Source: Comamonas sp. KCTC 72670 (GTDB taxonomy: Bacteria > Myxococcota > Myxococcia > Myxococcales > Myxococcaceae). Taken from it: DNA of 64,000 bases. Shown in pieces: positions 61,417 through 64,000 of this stretch. Within the stretch, counting starts at the first letter, position 1. Every line of letters begins with the position of its first letter. The notes beneath the pieces were generated by a model. That model was given only the letters and a program-made list of their open reading frames with translations. It was not told where the DNA came from and made no database searches. The stretch is from the NCBI GenBank assembly GCA_014656495.1, contig BNCN01000001.1, positions 985,121-1,049,120 of the forward strand, given 5' to 3'. The position numbers and the translations under genes are program-made.

Positions 61417-62265
61417 CTACTTCTTGTTCTTCCACTCCGCCAGGGCCTTCGAGACCTGGTCACGGTAGAAGAAGTTCTTGTCCTTCTGGCCCAGGTCCCA
61501 CGCGGCCTGCGCGGACTTGCGGGCATCCGCCCACTTGCCCATGCTCGACAGGACGCCCGCGCGCACCCAGTGGTTGTACCAGGTGGGGTTGGCGGCCACG
61601 GCCGCGTCCGCGTGCTTCAGGGCCGCCGCGTAGTCCTTGGAGGTCTCCGCGATGTAGGAGGCCGCGCTCGCGTGCATGCCGGCCGTGTTCTTCTGCGCCT
61701 GCTCGATGTTGGCCTTCGCCAGGGCGGCCGTGTCCACCTGGATGGGCACGGAGACGCGCAGCTTCTCCCACTCCAGGTCCAGGCGCGTGCCGTTGTCCGT
61801 GGTGTCGGAGAAGACGTACGTCAGGCGCTCACGCGACGGAATCTCGGTGGTGGTGGCGCTGACCGAGGCCACGTCCTTCGCCGCGTCGTACGGCGTGCCG
61901 CCGCGCCACAGCCCCAGGTCGGTGTTCAGCATCACCTTCCAGCCCTTCTGCGAGGGCAGGCTGACGATGGCGTACGAGCCCGCCGGGACGGCCTTGCCGC
62001 CGAAGGTGACGGGGTGGCTGAAGGTAATCTTCGTCGCCGCGTTGGCGCCGCTGCGCCACGCCTTGTCGTTGGGAACGAGCTCGCCCCAGACCTTGCGGCC
62101 GTTCACGGCGGGGCTGGAATATTCGATGGAAATCTCGGAGACGCCCACCTCTTGCGACACCTTCGCCGCGGGGCTGGGCGCGGGCAGCTTGAGCTGCGCC
62201 ATCGCGGGCATCGCCGTCAGGGTCATGAGCGCGGAGGCCATACAGCCGAGAAGCGTGTTCTTCAT
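61417..62265 (-). CDS. DUF2911-domain exported protein
   Basis: 282 residues from the ATG at 62265 with GAGGA upstream; the signal peptide reads LGCMASALMTLTAMPAMA. The DUF2911 core spans about residues 28-170 (VGVSEISIEYSSPAVNGRKVWGELVPNDKAWRSGANAATKITFSHPV, PAGSYAIVSLPSQKGW). A helical TPR-like end follows (YAAALKHADAAVAANPTWYNHWVRAGVLSSMGKWADARKSAQAAW). DUF2911 is widespread in Bacteroidetes and myxobacteria and uncharacterised. Likely periplasmic. It is convergent with bshA. Confidence 0.85.
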   Translation of the reverse strand: MKNTLLGCMASALMTLTAMPAMAQLKLPAPSPAAKVSQEVGVSEISIEYSSPAVNGRKVWGELVPNDKAWRSGANAATKITFSHPVTFGGKAVPAGSYAIVSLPSQKGWKVMLNTDLGLWRGGTPYDAAKDVASVSATTTEIPSRERLTYVFSDTTDNGTRLDLEWEKLRVSVPIQVDTAALAKANIEQAQKNTAGMHASAASYIAETSKDYAAALKHADAAVAANPTWYNHWVRAGVLSSMGKWADARKSAQAAWDLGQKDKNFFYRDQVSKALAEWKNKK

Positions 62266-62490
62266 CGTCCTCACTTCGTCCTTTCCGACCTTAGGGTCGC
62301 AGAGCCGGCGGAGTGTATAGACGAGGTCTCGCTCCACCTCACGTTCCACCTTGGCCTGCACCGCGTCATGCGGCGAGCATCCAGGGAGGGGCTCGGGCGC
62401 CCACTACACACGAATGGCGGTGGACATTCCGTGACATTGCGTGGTTCCCCCGCGCGCCCACACTGGCCATGCTGCGCGCCGAGGAGTCCC

Positions 62491-63786
62491 ATGAAGCTCA
62501 CGCGGCTCGAGGTCCACCACTACCGGAACGTCGTCCCTGGCACCTCGTTGGTGTTCAGCCCTTCTTGCAACCTGGTGCTGGGGGAGAATGGCACGGGCCG
62601 GACGACGTTGCTGGAGCTCATCTCCACGGTGCTGGGGTCGGACTTCTCCGGCCTCATCCACGAGCCGTTCGCGCTGGAGTACGACCTGGCCTTCCCGGGC
62701 ATGAAGCTGCACGTCTTCGCCCGGAACGAGCGCAACGCCCCGGAGCCGGACGCGGACGCCCCGCCGCGCAAGGGCGCGGAGCTGATGCCGCTGCGCACGC
62801 CCACGGTGCCCGAGTCCGGGCTGCACCCGCGCATCGAGGTGGACGTGCGGTTCCATTCGCCGTCCGCGCGGCTCCAGATGCGCGCGGACGCGGCGGGCAT
62901 CGACTGCAAGGTGGACGGCGAGGCGGTGTGGTCGCGGAGCATGCACTGGTCGCTGCTGGACCGGTCCGTGTGGACGCTGCTGTTCATGACGGCGCAGTTC
63001 ATCGACGCGGGCATGAAGGACCGGCTCAAGGAGCTGCTGCGCCGCACCTTCCTGCTAGCGCCGCAGCGCTTCGATGAAGCCCTGGGCATGTTCGAGCGCA
63101 TCGGCGCCATCCGCTACGCGATGGAGGTGCGGGACGGCGAGGTGTTTCCCCTGGGGCTGATGGCGCTGCCCACGTGGATGCCGGGCTGGCTGAGAGAGCG
63201 GATGGAGCAGCCGTCCGCGCCCGACGTGCTGGAGCTGACGCACGACGCGCGGGAAGGCAGCTTCCTGGCGAAGTTCGTGGCGCTGGCGGGCTTCGCGTCC
63301 GGGCGGTTCCGGGTGGAGGTGGTGGAGAAGCGCTCGTTCGAGAACGGCGGGCGCGTGGGGTTTGGGGGATTTGGGTTCCACTTCACGCGGCGCGATGGCC
63401 GGGAGCTGACGCACGCGGAGCTGGGCTTCGGGCAGAAGCGGCTGCTGTCACTGCTCTACTACCTGGATGTGAATGAGGACTTCGCCATCGCGGACGAGCT
63501 GGCGAATGGTCTGCACCCGCGATGGGTGGAAGCATCGATGCGCGAGTTGGGGGGGCGGCAGGTGTTCCTCACCAGCCAGAATCCGCTCCTCTTCGAGCAC
63601 ACGCTCTTCCCGTCCGCCGAGGTGCTGCGGGCGTCGCTCCTGCTGTGCGGCAACGCTCCGGAGGACGGACCGGAGCGCATCGCCTGGACGAACCCCACGC
63701 ACGAGGCCGCGGGCAGGCTCTTCGACGCGCACGGTTTGGGCGCGCACCCGCTGGCGGAACTGCTGCGTCAGCAGGGGCTGTGGTGA
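62491..63786 (+). CDS. AAA-family (SMC/OLD-like) ATPase with Arg in Walker A
   Basis: 431 residues; GAGGAG precedes the ATG at 62491. The first residues (LEVHHYRNVVPGTSLVFSPSCNLVLGENGTGRTTLLELI) are the start of RecF/OLD-type ATPases, but the Walker A lysine is Arg (GENGTGRT, about residues 31-38). The signature-like LGFGQKRLLSLLYYL and Walker B FAIADELANGLHPRW are kept, and QVFLTSQNPLLFE supplies the switch region. The middle is a helical lid. No TOPRIM nuclease domain follows, so it is not a full OLD protein. Partners such as a nuclease may lie beyond the window. Confidence 0.85.
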   Translation: MKLTRLEVHHYRNVVPGTSLVFSPSCNLVLGENGTGRTTLLELISTVLGSDFSGLIHEPFALEYDLAFPGMKLHVFARNERNAPEPDADAPPRKGAELMPLRTPTVPESGLHPRIEVDVRFHSPSARLQMRADAAGIDCKVDGEAVWSRSMHWSLLDRSVWTLLFMTAQFIDAGMKDRLKELLRRTFLLAPQRFDEALGMFERIGAIRYAMEVRDGEVFPLGLMALPTWMPGWLRERMEQPSAPDVLELTHDAREGSFLAKFVALAGFASGRFRVEVVEKRSFENGGRVGFGGFGFHFTRRDGRELTHAELGFGQKRLLSLLYYLDVNEDFAIADELANGLHPRWVEASMRELGGRQVFLTSQNPLLFEHTLFPSAEVLRASLLLCGNAPEDGPERIAWTNPTHEAAGRLFDAHGLGAHPLAELLRQQGLW

Positions 63787-63868
63787 GCGCTGACGCGAGC
63801 CCCGTTAGTTCTGGCATCAACTTACCCAAATCCTCAGGCAGGGGAGGTCAATATGCATCTCCCGTGGA

Positions 63869-63886
63869 TGGGTTTGAACAAACCCA
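63869..63886. repeat. short palindrome before the transposase gene
   Basis: TGGGTTTG (63869-63876) and CAAACCCA (63879-63886) are inverted repeats in a stretch (63800-63900) visibly lower in GC than its surroundings. It may lie at or near the end of the insertion element. Confidence 0.35.
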
Positions 63887-63967
63887 CTTTGCGGAAGCGC
63901 TAGGAGCCTGTCGCGGTAATCGCGAAGGGCCCTTGCCCTGCAGGAGTTGAGGGGGCTCAATGCCCCC

Positions 63968-64000
63968 ATGAGCAAGAAGTTCCGCCCCTGGAATGTGCAG
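63968..64000 (+). CDS. start of a transposase gene (3' cut by window)
   Basis: Eleven codons are visible, MSKKFRPWNVQ, resembling the N-terminus of IS5/IS1182-group transposases (MSKxFRPY/W). AGGAGTTGAG upstream could be the ribosome site. With the low-GC leader it suggests an insertion sequence starting between 63787 and 63967. The call rests on a very short segment. Confidence 0.45.
   Translation, partial: MSKKFRPWNVQ

Noticed and set aside
1..64000. CRISPR array, tRNA or rRNA genes
   Set aside because: No regularly spaced direct repeats and no tRNA- or rRNA-like stretches were recognised on either strand; short RNAs could still be missed by eye.

Overview
The window is about 70 percent GC and tightly packed. 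It carries gene families typical of fruiting myxobacteria: eukaryote-like Ser/Thr kinases, an FHA-linked sigma-54 activator, an ADYC-type secreted protein, many small lipoproteins and a duplicated orphan MacB/FtsX permease with its PadR regulator. I infer a member of Myxococcota, probably Myxococcaceae, on its chromosome. No rRNA, tRNA or CRISPR array was recognised.

Region A (2-15401) is a one-direction run of at least thirteen genes that continues off the left edge and looks like an undescribed biosynthetic cluster without PKS or NRPS genes. It encodes the end of a flavoprotein oxygenase, an amidohydrolase-2 protein, a HemN/HemW-like radical SAM enzyme, an AlkC-like HEAT-repeat DNA glycosylase, a DUF1330-like protein, a P450, a B12-type radical SAM enzyme, an ATP-grasp ligase, a PLP decarboxylase, a TauABC/SsuABC-type ABC transporter and a second P450. 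A 9-bp hairpin at 15425-15459 ends it. Two points stand out. A DNA glycosylase sits next to a HemN-like radical SAM enzyme, which recalls the self-resistance logic of DNA-alkylating antibiotics. The ABC substrate-binding gene (13051-14124) is interrupted by one in-frame TGA (13204-13206), where I recall relatives having a conserved Cys, so it is either a selenoprotein or a freshly broken gene.

Region B (15497-26855) holds a Cys-rich lipoprotein, a Cho/UvrC-like nuclease, a ferritin-like diiron enzyme, a 783-residue exported protein of tandem helical repeats, another lipoprotein, the LuxR - PadR - ADOP permease block and a small exported protein. Region C (27044-39457) holds an FHA sigma-54 activator with a likely sigma-54 promoter, the ADYC-type protein coupled to a kinase-nSTAND-sulfatase-modifying-factor fusion, an avidin-like secreted protein, a dienelactone hydrolase divergent from a GlxA-type AraC regulator, two small exported proteins and an ammonium transporter.

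Region D (39621-53209) has a GNAT acetyltransferase, a second membrane kinase followed by two exported proteins, a lipoprotein with YadA-like head repeats and an S74 chaperone domain facing a membrane-anchored DUF4041/GIY-YIG protein across a 22-bp palindrome, L-serine dehydratase, an SRPBCC protein, a large-subunit catalase and a membrane-tailed protein. Region E (53293-64000) has a translationally coupled PIG-L deacetylase / 59-residue membrane protein / sodium symporter operon divergent from a complete bacillithiol operon (bshC-bshB-bshA), then a DUF2911 protein, an AAA ATPase with Arg in place of the Walker A Lys, and the start of a transposase at the right edge.
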